From: Arion vulgaris
Taxonomy: Eukaryota; Mollusca; Gastropoda; Stylommatophora; Arionidae
Assembly: GCA_020796225.1 (NCBI GenBank)
Contig: CM036762.1
Coordinates: 11,830,414-11,894,413, forward strand
Reading direction: 5' to 3'
Length of the DNA: 64,000 nt
In this document: piece after piece, positions 59,301 through 64,000 of the stretch
How the letters are laid out: each line of letters opens with the position of its first letter
Numbering within the stretch: position 1 is the stretch's first letter
Program-made: the position numbers and the translations under genes
Notes under the pieces: model-generated
Told to the model about the DNA's origin: nothing
Database searches by the model: none
The model's input: only the letters and a program-made list of their open reading frames with translations

Positions 59301-62300
59301 TGCATTCAGTGAACCATACCTTTTATTCGAAAGCTTCTTTTCATCATTAGCATACGCGTCGATATGTTTCTTTGTTAATATTTTTATTTTTGTCACTTAG
59401 CTGTCCGAAATGATATACAGTTTATTGGATATTCTGTACACATTGCTTGAAAAACTAGGGGGATGTAACTGAATAAATGACAAATTAAGAATAGGTATAT
59501 ACGCAGTTATTTCTCTTGTATAACAAAGTGAATGTGCAAAAAACACTAACCGTGCATTAACTTTAAAGATTTCACAGTAGCACACATATTCAACATACCT
59601 TTTTGTGCAACAATGTTTGTGATAGACGAGTTTACACTAAACATACAATTCGTACACAAGTAATTAGAAATACCAATGGATATACTAAATGATAGACGGA
59701 AAGTTATACAGATGGATAGACTGATGGTAGTCTGAAGAATAGATTATACTAGATGGTAGACTTAGAGTGACGGTAACATGGAACGATAATTAATAGAAAA
59801 ATGCTGAGGAAGGTTATTAAATAGGAAGATAAATTTAAAGAAGGGAATAAATATCAAGTGTTAAACTTCTTCTTCTTCTTCAAAAGCTCCATATTTACCT
59901 CTTGTTAAACCACTCGTTGTGATTTCTATGTGATCTGAGCAAAGAGCGATTGTACGTTGTGCCAGTTATGTGTCTACAAGTAAGCCAGCATATCTGATTT
60001 CTGCGACGCTTTTTCTTTACTAAGATAGCCTCCCTAAGCCCCTACCTCTTACGAAATGCCTTGTAGTTCACAGTGTTACTAATCTTTGCTCCCCTTTCGA
60101 GCCCTAGCAATACACGAGAGAAGTAGTAAGTAAATAACAAGCAGACATAGATGTGCACACAATGTGCGAAAACTTACTTTGTAGTCCAACTTTATTTTAG
60201 ATAGAGGAACAAGACATGTGATTAATCAACACAGAACGTGTGCGATTAGTCATTATACGCTGGTGAAGGATATTCAAATGTTGTATCAATTCTAACATAT
60301 GCCAGCGAGAGTTGGAAAATGACTAAAGATATAGAAAGCTAGTTGAATGCATTTGAAAATAGATGTCTGCGAAAAATAATGAATATAAAATGGAACGAAT
60401 TCAGGAGAAGTGATGAAATCAGATACGTGTCTGGTCAACCACTAATGACAACTGTTATAAGAAAGAAGATGGAGATATGTTGGGCACACCTTGAGGAGAA
60501 ATGATCAACGAATATCAAAGCAGGCATTGAAGTGGCATGCAAAGGGTTCAAGAAAGAGAGGTCGATCTAAGGAGACCATGAAACCAACTTTGCAGAGAGA
60601 GGCAAGAAATATCGGTCTCAGTTCCATGGATGAGAGTGAGCGAGTTGCCCAGGATAGAGAGGTATGGAGAAATTACTTGCAGGCTTTATGTAACGTATAT
60701 GGGTACGAAAGGAATTATTATTATTAAAAGATATTGGGGAAGAGATCAGAGCACATATGAACATCATACGCAGGTCTGTGATGATAGTCCTCACTATTCA
60801 CTAATACACGGTGAAAATGTATAATTACTTCCAAGATATTCTTGTTTTTAATTTTTTCACAACTTTCCTGTTGTCATTAAAGTATCCACATCTTGTTAAT
60901 TATTATGGTCTTTATTTCACCCGTGTGTTGCCGGGGCTCGCAAGGGAGCAAAGAATAGTAACACTGCGACCTACAAGGCATATCGTAAGAGGCGATTAAA
61001 GTAGGGGACTAGAAAGCTACCCTAGTAAATAAAAGGCGTCGCAGAATTCGGATGTGCTGGCCTACTTGTAGGGTCATAAATGGCACAACGTGCATTCGCT
61101 CTCTGCTCTGATGACATATAAATCATAAAAAGTGATTTAACAAGTGGTCGATACGGAGCGTTTCAAGAAGAAATATTTATTTTCTAAAATAATTTTGTTA
61201 TAACTAAATTCACACTGTTATAACTAAATTCACACTGGTATAACTAATTTCACACTGTTATAACTAAATTCACACTGTTATAACTAAATTCACACTGGTA
61301 TAACTAATTTCACACTGTTATAACTAAATTCAAGATAAGTATTTCCTTATTTTCTTCAAGTTTCGGATCAAAGGTGGTTGGCAATAAAACGGGTATCATC
61401 TACAACAACATGATGGATGATTTCTCTATTCCTGGAGTTACCAACAGCTTCGGAGTCAAACCATCTACTTCTAATTATATCAAGGCAGGCAAGCGACCAC
61501 TATCATCTATGTCACCAACTATTGTTGTTGATAAAACAGGAACACCAGTGTTAGTTGTTGGTGCAGCTGGTGGGACAAGAATCACAACAACAACAGCGTT
61601 TGTATGTTTATTTATTTATTACTATTTTGATCATTTAGAAAGTGAGAGTTTTTTTTCATTGTTTTTTCATCACTGCTTTTTACCGTTAGGCGTAGCAGGT
61701 TTAACATGTTTTTTTGTTTCTTAAGAGTTTTTCTTGGTTTAAAAAATGATCATTTTCTGGAAAGTGTTCTTTGGCAATTGTTATAATACAAAGAAAACAT
61801 AGGTTCTCTGTAGGGTGTTCAATGCCAGGATTTACAGCAGATTTCTAAATGGAAACGAGTATCTATTAGAACAGTAGATTCACAGCTGTACAGCTGCATG
61901 GTGCTGAACTTTGTTCTCTGGAAAATCTGTTCTTATAAGGTATCAAAATAAATGTTTTTAGTATAGATCGTTTTCGTGAATAGCCTGTTTATAAAGTTTT
62001 ATGTTTGTGAGTTTGTATGTTTGTAAAGTTTGTAAGTTTGTTTGTTTCTATGTTTTAAAAGTGTATATGTTAGTAAACTTGGCATGTTTTAAAGTTTGTA
62101 TATTTCTATGTTTGTAGGGTGTCGGGAGAGATAAAGGTTATAATATTAAACCCTTATAGAAATTCACCATTACCTTGTGGGTCAGTAGGGTTATATGTCT
62201 TGAGGAGTAAATCTTGATCACAAGCTCGGAAGGAGGGACAGACTTATAAAGCTTAGATGATAGTGTTAAAAATAAAACTTTCAATTGTCTAGCTATGGGG

Positions 62301-63345
62301 CGTTTGTTGTGTTGAGGTTATCAAAGATATACGCATAATTATGAATGTCTGATACAAATAGCAGACCTCAAGAAGAAAATATCCCAACACAGGTAAAGTA
62401 ACCCTGTCATCAATTGTGTATAATAATGGTCAAGTTTCTTGACACATGCTTCCTAAACATTCAACTCCCGTCGAGCTATTTTCCCAGTTTTTCTTGATCT
62501 CAGTGTAGGTGAGATCGAGTTCCCAGTTCTATCAAAGAAGGACATGTAACATAGGCACAGTACTCAAATTCATCACGCTGGAAAAATACCTTTCCTGATT
62601 AAAATCAATAAGAGTAGAATTTAAAGCCATTACCAGTGATAGCAAGCAACACTTTTGTTTAAACGATTTCGCCCGAGTGATTACCGGAGCCCAAATTTGG
62701 AGTGTAAAGAATATAACCACTATTACCTGCCACGCATGTCGTAAGAGGCGACTAAGGAGGTTTGGATGAAATCGGATGCATGTGTCCTAAGCGTTTAGAA
62801 GTCTATGCGTTTAGGGGCCTACCAAACCAATGTGCAACGTATACACGTTCTTGGCAAAGATCAAATATATCACAAAGAGTGATCAGAACTGGTCGTAAAG
62901 AATGAATGCAAAGAAGAAGAAGAAAACGATTTTTATTTTTTTCTCAAACATACCCAAAATTACATTTTGAACGTAGCTGTGATATGGAGTTTGTTCTGTG
63001 TAAGAAAGATATCGAAGCACACGTAATACTTGACGGAAGTGTAGGGTTGATGATCCCCAGAGGTCATGGCTAACAAATTATAAAAACATTAACCAACTAA
63101 TTCGACCGTTGAGATAAATATAACTATTAAAAAAAATATAATGATATAATCAGTATTACAGTAATAAGGAGAATAGGTTTATATTTTTCAAAACTCCGGA
63201 TTAATTTGTTGACATTTTCTTCTGATTACAGCTAACAAGTATGACATTGTGGCTGGGGAAACGTATGAAACCTGCCATGGATACACCACGTATTCACCAT
63301 CAATTGCTTCCAAATGAAGCTGTTATATCAAACAATGCGCCTGAT
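44770..63345 (+). CDS. GGT1-like: Gamma-glutamyltransferase gene, ten coding exons visible, 3' end beyond window
   Basis: Exons are 44770-45047, 47884-48009, 51513-51610, 53938-54136, 55050-55213, 56741-56888, 57635-57789, 58932-59119, 61361-61601 and 63232-63345. GGT is a cell-surface enzyme that moves or hydrolyses the gamma-glutamyl group of glutathione and its conjugates. It is made as one chain that cuts itself before a catalytic Thr. Visible landmarks are an N-terminal membrane anchor, GIGGDSFWTIYD, the substrate-binding Arg in ILARSKAP, GLSVAVPGE, FYNGSL, the self-cleavage Thr in NGTSQLSV, TSTIN, PLSSMSPTI and GAAGGTRITTTTA. About 560 codons are present; family members are about 570, so roughly 50 codons are missing past 64000. 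Several N-glycosylation sites (NGS, NLT, NKT, NVT, NGT) fit an ectoenzyme. All junctions keep phase except exon 5 to 6. Family assignment is firm; whether this copy is functional is open. Confidence 0.93.
45055..46090. repeat. 41-bp minisatellite in GGT intron 1, about 22 copies in two blocks
   Basis: Unit TTGAATAAATAGCTAGTGTT + GTAATAAAACAAAGATAATTA. Blocks run 45055-45595 and 45715-46090, separated by diverged units. It starts within 10 bases of the exon 1 donor. Confidence 0.95.
46112..46257 (+). mobile_element. SINE C in GGT intron 1
   Basis: GCAGAAATCGGATGCACATG, GTGTAGAAGTCTATGCGTTT, CCAAACCAATGTGCAACGTA, tail AAGAAGAAAAAGAAC. Confidence 0.8.
46265..46800 (+). mobile_element. RTE-type LINE 3' end in GGT intron 1
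   Basis: Mixed plus frames give YGVEAWRTTKGRTQIKC and RRELETEYKKMGRAW/YLEKMALDRRAWKAL-like text, the ORF2 C-terminus of RTE elements (family distinct from RTE-Y). Frameshifted at least three times; the 167-codon plus ORF here is a frameshifted reading of it. Confidence 0.65.
47100..47350. repeat. ~50-bp degenerate tandem repeat
   Basis: GTTAAACTTCACCTTACCTG and TTAGTGAAGTTTAATTTGGT-type units, about four copies of falling similarity. Confidence 0.75.
47500..47700 (+). mobile_element. LINE C-terminal fragment in GGT intron 1
   Basis: The plus frame reads RQQMQWFGNLMRMEYNQPPI and SGNRSKGRP before a stop, matching the 'KWFGHLxRM...GRPRKRW' tail of RTE ORF2. Confidence 0.6.
47884..48009 (+). 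CDS. GGT exon 2
   Basis: Acceptor TTTCAG ends 47883; donor GTCAGT at 48010; enters and leaves in phase 2. Encodes ILAKKGGTAVDAAIATLVCV and HSSGIGGDSFWTIYD, the GGSAVDAAIA and GIGGG blocks of the family. Confidence 0.93.
48061..49692 (-). mobile_element. LINE in GGT intron 2, 5'-truncated, with 28-bp flanking repeats
   Basis: Minus strand: SLLSIAGKILARVLHNRLI, GFRAGRGTADMIFAARQLQE, VFVDLTNAFDTVNREGLWKI, FADDCALATNSEEEMQTYMD, FAYLGSLLSRSANIDSEVHN, LLYASETWTVYSRHARKLNH, QLRWVGHVARMPDKRIPKQL, and a C2H2-like end (CPTCGRGFCSRIGLDSHLRT). A 28-bp sequence including GCCATGCCGGCTGGTGTAGA lies at about 48086-48113 and 49665-49692, either a long target-site duplication or part of the element. At least three frameshifts. 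It runs against GGT transcription. Confidence 0.85.
50222..50302. repeat. (TA)n microsatellite
   Basis: About 38 TA units in GGT intron 2. Confidence 0.95.
50460..50960 (-). mobile_element. LINE C-terminal fragment in GGT intron 2
   Basis: Minus strand: YSCETWAIDKATEKIINAFE, YRRVLIILRTEKRTN and RGMRRRPRRRWVQYVIDDLR. The 3' end carries a GATGATGATGA run. A plus-strand relative lies at 55265-55480. Confidence 0.7.
51115..51440 (-). mobile_element. RTE-type LINE 3' end in GGT intron 2
   Basis: Minus strand reads RRWRWIGHTLRKP-like, WNPQGQRKKERPRNTWRRDL and LVEGLCPN/RGKKAKR-like text in shifting frames and ends in a (GA)n run at 51117-51141. Confidence 0.65.
51513..51610 (+). CDS. GGT exon 3
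   Basis: Acceptor AAGTACAG ends 51512 and lies beside a weak pyrimidine tract. Donor GTTAGT at 51611. Enters phase 2, leaves phase 1. Encodes KSKKAYTILARSKAPLNSTS and TMFENNTIAIRE. It fits the family block NAREVAPxxAxxxMF, with the substrate-binding Arg kept and the following Glu changed to Ser. Too short to stand out as an ORF; found by phase and alignment. Confidence 0.85.
52046..52213 (-). mobile_element. SINE C in GGT intron 3
   Basis: Minus strand: TGGCTGAAATTGGATGCACG, GTGTAGAAGTCTATGCGTTT, GAACGAACGCAAAGAAGAAG. Confidence 0.8.
52610..53280. repeat. 42-bp minisatellite in GGT intron 3, about 15 copies
   Basis: Unit CATTTGGCTTCAACTTAGAT + ATCTGCTTTGTGGTTCTATGTG. Edges decay from 53190 onward. 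Because 42 is a multiple of 3, it yields a false 14-residue repeat protein (FGFNLDICFVVLCA). Confidence 0.95.
53500..53800 (-). mobile_element. LINE RT fragment in GGT intron 3
   Basis: Minus strand: FTYLVSKFDCMGETKKEIML then INSKISF and a KLHNMWNSEFYRFKTK-like segment, the YLGS block of RTE ORF2. Confidence 0.6.
53938..54136 (+). CDS. GGT exon 4
   Basis: Acceptor CTTTTTCAG ends 53937; donor GTATGC at 54137. Enters phase 1, leaves phase 2. Encodes GLSVAVPGEVMALWEAHQRF, GQLPWSDLFQSTISLAENGF and ADGTIDKFPHL. The GGLSVAVPGE motif, completed across the exon 3 junction, is diagnostic of GGT. Confidence 0.96.
54330..54880 (+). mobile_element. RTE-Y LINE 3' end in GGT intron 4
   Basis: Plus strand: LNKIWNCKLYSIKTKLRIFN, SKLNVFENRCLRKIVNIKWN, RRWRYVGHTLRRNDQRI, stop, KQALKWDAKGSRKRDRPKET, ERVAQDRAVWINYLQALYNV. 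Two stops interrupt an otherwise open frame. Nearly identical to 60265-60725, so both are young. Confidence 0.8.
55050..55213 (+). CDS. GGT exon 5
   Basis: Acceptor TTCTTGTTCTAG ends 55049; donor GTTGGT at 55214. Enters phase 2 and leaves phase 1. Encodes NLLINPATNTWYKTGETVRN, PTLAKTLRIIASEGAAGFYN and GSLTKDMVKELNRA, the FYNGSLT block of the large subunit. Confidence 0.93.
55265..55480 (+). mobile_element. LINE 3' end in GGT intron 5
   Basis: GGAAGACCTATAAGACGATG, TGTCATTGACGTTCTAAGAA, GACTGCTGCTGACGCCAGTC, end in GATGATGATGAT. Same family as 50460-50960, opposite strand. Confidence 0.65.
55880..56000 (+). mobile_element. Penelope-like fragment with hammerhead-like core
   Basis: CTCGATGAAGGGTGTTTAGC then CGAAACGTCGCTG, TTGTGTTTGTACACTATGAA, TTTACGTTTTTCACATTTAA, ATTTACTGCATTCTTCCCC. 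The best preserved of the five cores. Confidence 0.5.
56170..56545 (+). mobile_element. SINE A in GGT intron 5
   Basis: GTAGGTGAGATCAAGTTTCT, TCCCGTGTTCAAGCTGAGTA, GTGACCATCCACGGTGCTAC, tail CCAATCAATCAATCAG. The tRNA head is missing or decayed. Confidence 0.7.
56741..56888 (+). CDS. GGT exon 6
   Basis: Acceptor TTTTTTTCAG ends 56740; donor GTTTGT at 56889; leaves phase 1. Encodes GIITEEDFAEYHAPFTEPLH, LRLHGNLTVYSPPLPSGGVV and MLYILNILS, matching the GGIVTAEDL and PSxPxSGxVLxxILNIL blocks. To read this frame it must be entered in phase 0, while exon 5 leaves phase 1, so two bases are missing at the junction as sequenced. Confidence 0.93.
57080..57430 (+). mobile_element. LINE C-terminal fragment in GGT intron 6
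   Basis: Mixed frames give FGHVQRDSGLKSRVMESMVH-like text, GRIKNTWQKDI-like text and GKLASDSEFFMRTVIKATFC. This is an ORF2 tail of another LINE family. Confidence 0.5.
57635..57789 (+). CDS. GGT exon 7
   Basis: Acceptor ATTATGTCAAAG ends 57634; donor GTCTGC (weak) at 57790. Enters phase 1, leaves phase 0. Encodes YNLSQEDLSSHNKTVLTYHR, HLEAFKHAYAIRSKLGSPDG and ETPEFVQKMEQ, the 'LTYHRxVEAFRFAYAxR..LGDP' block. Confidence 0.93.
57985..58400 (+). mobile_element. RTE-type LINE C-terminal fragment in GGT intron 7
   Basis: Plus frames: KIITTEMRCLRRAAVVIIRD, then IKEQQIKWFGHLTRI, then GRPRKRWSDGIKNSL-like text. Same family as 16991-17590 and 21725-22145. Confidence 0.65.
58649..58889 (-). mobile_element. 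SINE B in GGT intron 7, 40 bp before exon 8
   Basis: Plus strand shows the reverse complement: ACCACTTGTTAACTACTATG, TGCGCCTACAAGTAGACCAG, GGTAGCTTCCCTAAGTCCTA, TCCCTTGCGGGCCCCGGCAC. Its head end reaches within about 43 bases of the exon 8 start. Confidence 0.8.
58932..59119 (+). CDS. GGT exon 8: self-cleavage site and catalytic Thr
   Basis: Acceptor CTCATATCGCAG ends 58931; donor GTAAGT at 59120. Enters phase 0, leaves phase 2. Encodes LVRNVTSSEQGEIIRRLISD, YPWQSYNADFYIQEDNGTSQ and LSVLGPNGDAVSVTSTINS. The Thr of NGTSQLSV is the family's nucleophile and new N-terminus of the small subunit. The residue two after it is Gln, where human GGT1 has His. Confidence 0.95.
59867..60113 (-). mobile_element. 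SINE B in GGT intron 8
   Basis: Plus strand: CTTCTTCTTCTTCAAAAGCTC, quoted here as CTTCTTCTTCTTC; GTTGTGCCAGTTATGTGTCT; TCTTACGAAATGCCTTGTAG; ATCTTTGCTCCCCTTTCGAG. Confidence 0.75.
60265..60725 (+). mobile_element. RTE-Y LINE 3' end in GGT intron 8
   Basis: Plus strand: FENRCLRKIMNIKWNEFRRS-like, then RRNDQRISKQALKWHAKGSR, KRGRSKETMKPTLQREARNI and ERVAQDREVWRNYLQALCNV. The 3' end is TTATTATTA at 60716-60725. Confidence 0.8.
60918..61171 (+). mobile_element. SINE B in GGT intron 8
   Basis: GTGTTGCCGGGGCTCGCAAG, GGCATATCGTAAGAGGCGAT, AAGCTACCCTAGTAAATAAA, GTGGTCGATACGGAGCGTTT, tail CAAGAAGAAA. Confidence 0.8.
61195..61335. repeat. 20-bp tandem repeat just before GGT exon 9, seven copies
   Basis: Unit TATAACTAAATTCACACTGT, with GGT and TTT variants alternating in a higher-order pattern (the last three repeat the first three). 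Ends 26 bases before exon 9. Confidence 0.95.
61361..61601 (+). CDS. GGT exon 9: small-subunit core
   Basis: Acceptor TTTTCTTCAAG ends 61360; donor GTATGT at 61602. Enters phase 2, leaves phase 0. Encodes FGSKVVGNKTGIIYNNMMDD, FSIPGVTNSFGVKPSTSNYI, AGKRPLSSMSPTIVVDKTGT and VLVVGAAGGTRITTTTAF. The Ser-Ser pair and the GG of GAAGG, which form the oxyanion and gamma-glutamyl pocket, are present. The position that is Glu in human GGT1 and Gln in the E. coli enzyme (NN-E/Q-MDDFS) is Met here. Confidence 0.95.
62480..63110 (+). mobile_element. SINE A in GGT intron 9, split by a SINE B/C mosaic
   Basis: SINE A left part GTGTAGGTGAGATCGAGTTC at 62502; right part GTGTAAGAAAGATATCGAAG at 62999. Between them (about 62685-62930) sits a B-type head (GCATGTCGTAAGAGGCGACT) joined to a C-type body (GAAATCGGATGCATGTGTCC) and tail AAGAAGAAGAAG. 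Confidence 0.7.
63232..63345 (+). CDS. GGT exon 10
   Basis: Acceptor CTTCTGATTACAG ends 63231; donor GTAAG at 63346; phase 0 to phase 0. Encodes LTSMTLWLGKRMKPAMDTPR, IHHQLLPNEAVISNNAPD, the 'PRLHNQLLPN' block. The remaining C-terminus lies outside the window. Confidence 0.93.
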
Positions 63346-63409
63346 GTAAGAAACATTTCATTAAATAGATATATATATCTAAGGGCCTAAAGATGACGAA
63401 TAGAATTCG

Positions 63410-63600
63410 TTGCCACTGGTTTTCTCACACGGTTCGGTCCCACTTTGCAGAACTAGCTCATCAAATGCCGAGAGTATTGCACAAAGCACGAACTCTGTAA
63501 CTCAGGCAACACTCTTAATGACAAATAAACACTCGTGAATTGGATTCGAACTCGTGAAATTCTGAACGATAGGTAAATGGCGTAAAACACATAGCTAAAG
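63410..63600 (-). mobile_element. SINE D, diverged minus copy, GGT intron 10
   Basis: Plus strand: GAGAGTATTGCACAAAGCAC, GAACTCTGTAACTC, TGGATTCGAACTCGTG (box B complement). Confidence 0.7.
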
Positions 63601-63633
63601 AGATCTGTTATATGTGATATGTGTTATAGGTAA

Positions 63634-63866
63634 GGGATAGAGGGTTTTTGGTGTTTTTCCGATCCAGAAGCACTTGAGCTTTTCAGCACTTCGACTCGGT
63701 ACCATGGACATCGTAACCCTTCGGTTCGGTGCCACGAACACCGTAAATCTGGGAATCTGTGGCTTTTCTGCCATCCCGCGGAATTGAACCCGCACACACA
63801 GAGGGATAGTCACCCGTAGTCCAACGCGATACGAACACGCTGGGCAGACGGGCGGGATAGAGGGTT
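63634..63866 (-). mobile_element. tRNA-headed SINE F with 13-bp target duplication
   Basis: GGGATAGAGGGTT at 63634-63646 and 63854-63866. The minus strand reads CGCGTTGGACTACGGG (A box region) and GCGGGTTCAATTCC (B box) at the right, then a body with paired CACCGAACCGAAGGGTTACG and ACCGAGTCGAAGTGCT. It sits at the left end of another tRNA-like unit (63855-63960). Confidence 0.8.
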
Positions 63867-63960
63867 AGCGGCGTGTGTAGATCGTTCACCTATCGACTCG
63901 GACACAAGAGAGGTGTGCGTTCAATCCCTCACTTGTCGTTCCACATGTGAGGCAAGTAAT
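63855..63960 (+). mobile_element. tRNA-like SINE head G
   Basis: GGTTAGCGGCGTGTGTAGATCG, given as TTAGCGGCGTGTGTAGATCG; then GTGTGCGTTCAATCCCTC (B box). The left end carries the SINE F insertion; the right end runs out near the window edge. Confidence 0.5.
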
Positions 63961-64000
63961 TTCCCCTTCTACCTCCTACACACTATAGTTTAGAAAAAGC

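Overview
The window looks like eukaryotic, probably lophotrochozoan and most likely molluscan, genomic DNA. It is AT-rich, has GT-AG introns, and holds many SINEs, LINE remnants, MITEs and minisatellites. It has a chemosensory-type class A GPCR at its left edge and an intron-rich vertebrate-like gamma-glutamyltransferase gene at its right. The phylum is inferred from gene and repeat style and was not tested by a search.

Layout. (1) 1-594: the 3' part (TM4-TM7) of a rhodopsin-like GPCR, plus strand. (2) 1.2-12.6 kb: dense repeats. These are a hAT-like MITE, three copies of a >1 kb family called LR1 here, nested SINEs, an inverted composite of a Jockey/I-like LINE at 7.1-9.5 kb, and a SINE with a clean 12-bp target-site duplication. 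(3) 13.6-22.6 kb: two minus-strand pieces that look like host exons, a terminal coding exon at 13580-13726 and a signal-peptide start exon at 22456-22503 behind a TATA box. They have matching phase 0 and may belong to one small secreted-protein gene. LINE fragments and a fourth LR1 copy lie between them. (4) 24.1-26.3 kb: a structurally complete but mutated Tc1/mariner-like element with ~105-bp terminal inverted repeats and TA duplications. (5) 27-44.6 kb: mostly repeats. They include a fifth LR1 copy, a hAT-type MITE swollen by ~24 copies of a 34-bp satellite, Penelope-like fragments with a hammerhead-like core, several LINE families, tRNA-headed SINEs and four small minisatellites.

(6) 44.8-63.3 kb: a gamma-glutamyltransferase (GGT) gene on the plus strand. 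Ten coding exons can be read by frame, splice sites and family motifs; the last ~50 codons lie beyond the window. It would encode a type II membrane ectoenzyme that cleaves the gamma-glutamyl bond of glutathione or similar substrates. Its introns carry LINEs, SINEs and three large minisatellites. Oddities are a duplicated membrane segment in exon 1, a 2-nt phase mismatch between exons 5 and 6, and two changed active-site positions.

Apart from the GPCR, the GGT gene and the possible small secreted gene, nearly everything recognisable is mobile or repetitive DNA. SINE and LINE family letters (A-G, LR1, RTE-Y and so on) are labels made for this window only. I found no RNA gene that is not a SINE head, no CRISPR array and no prokaryotic operon.
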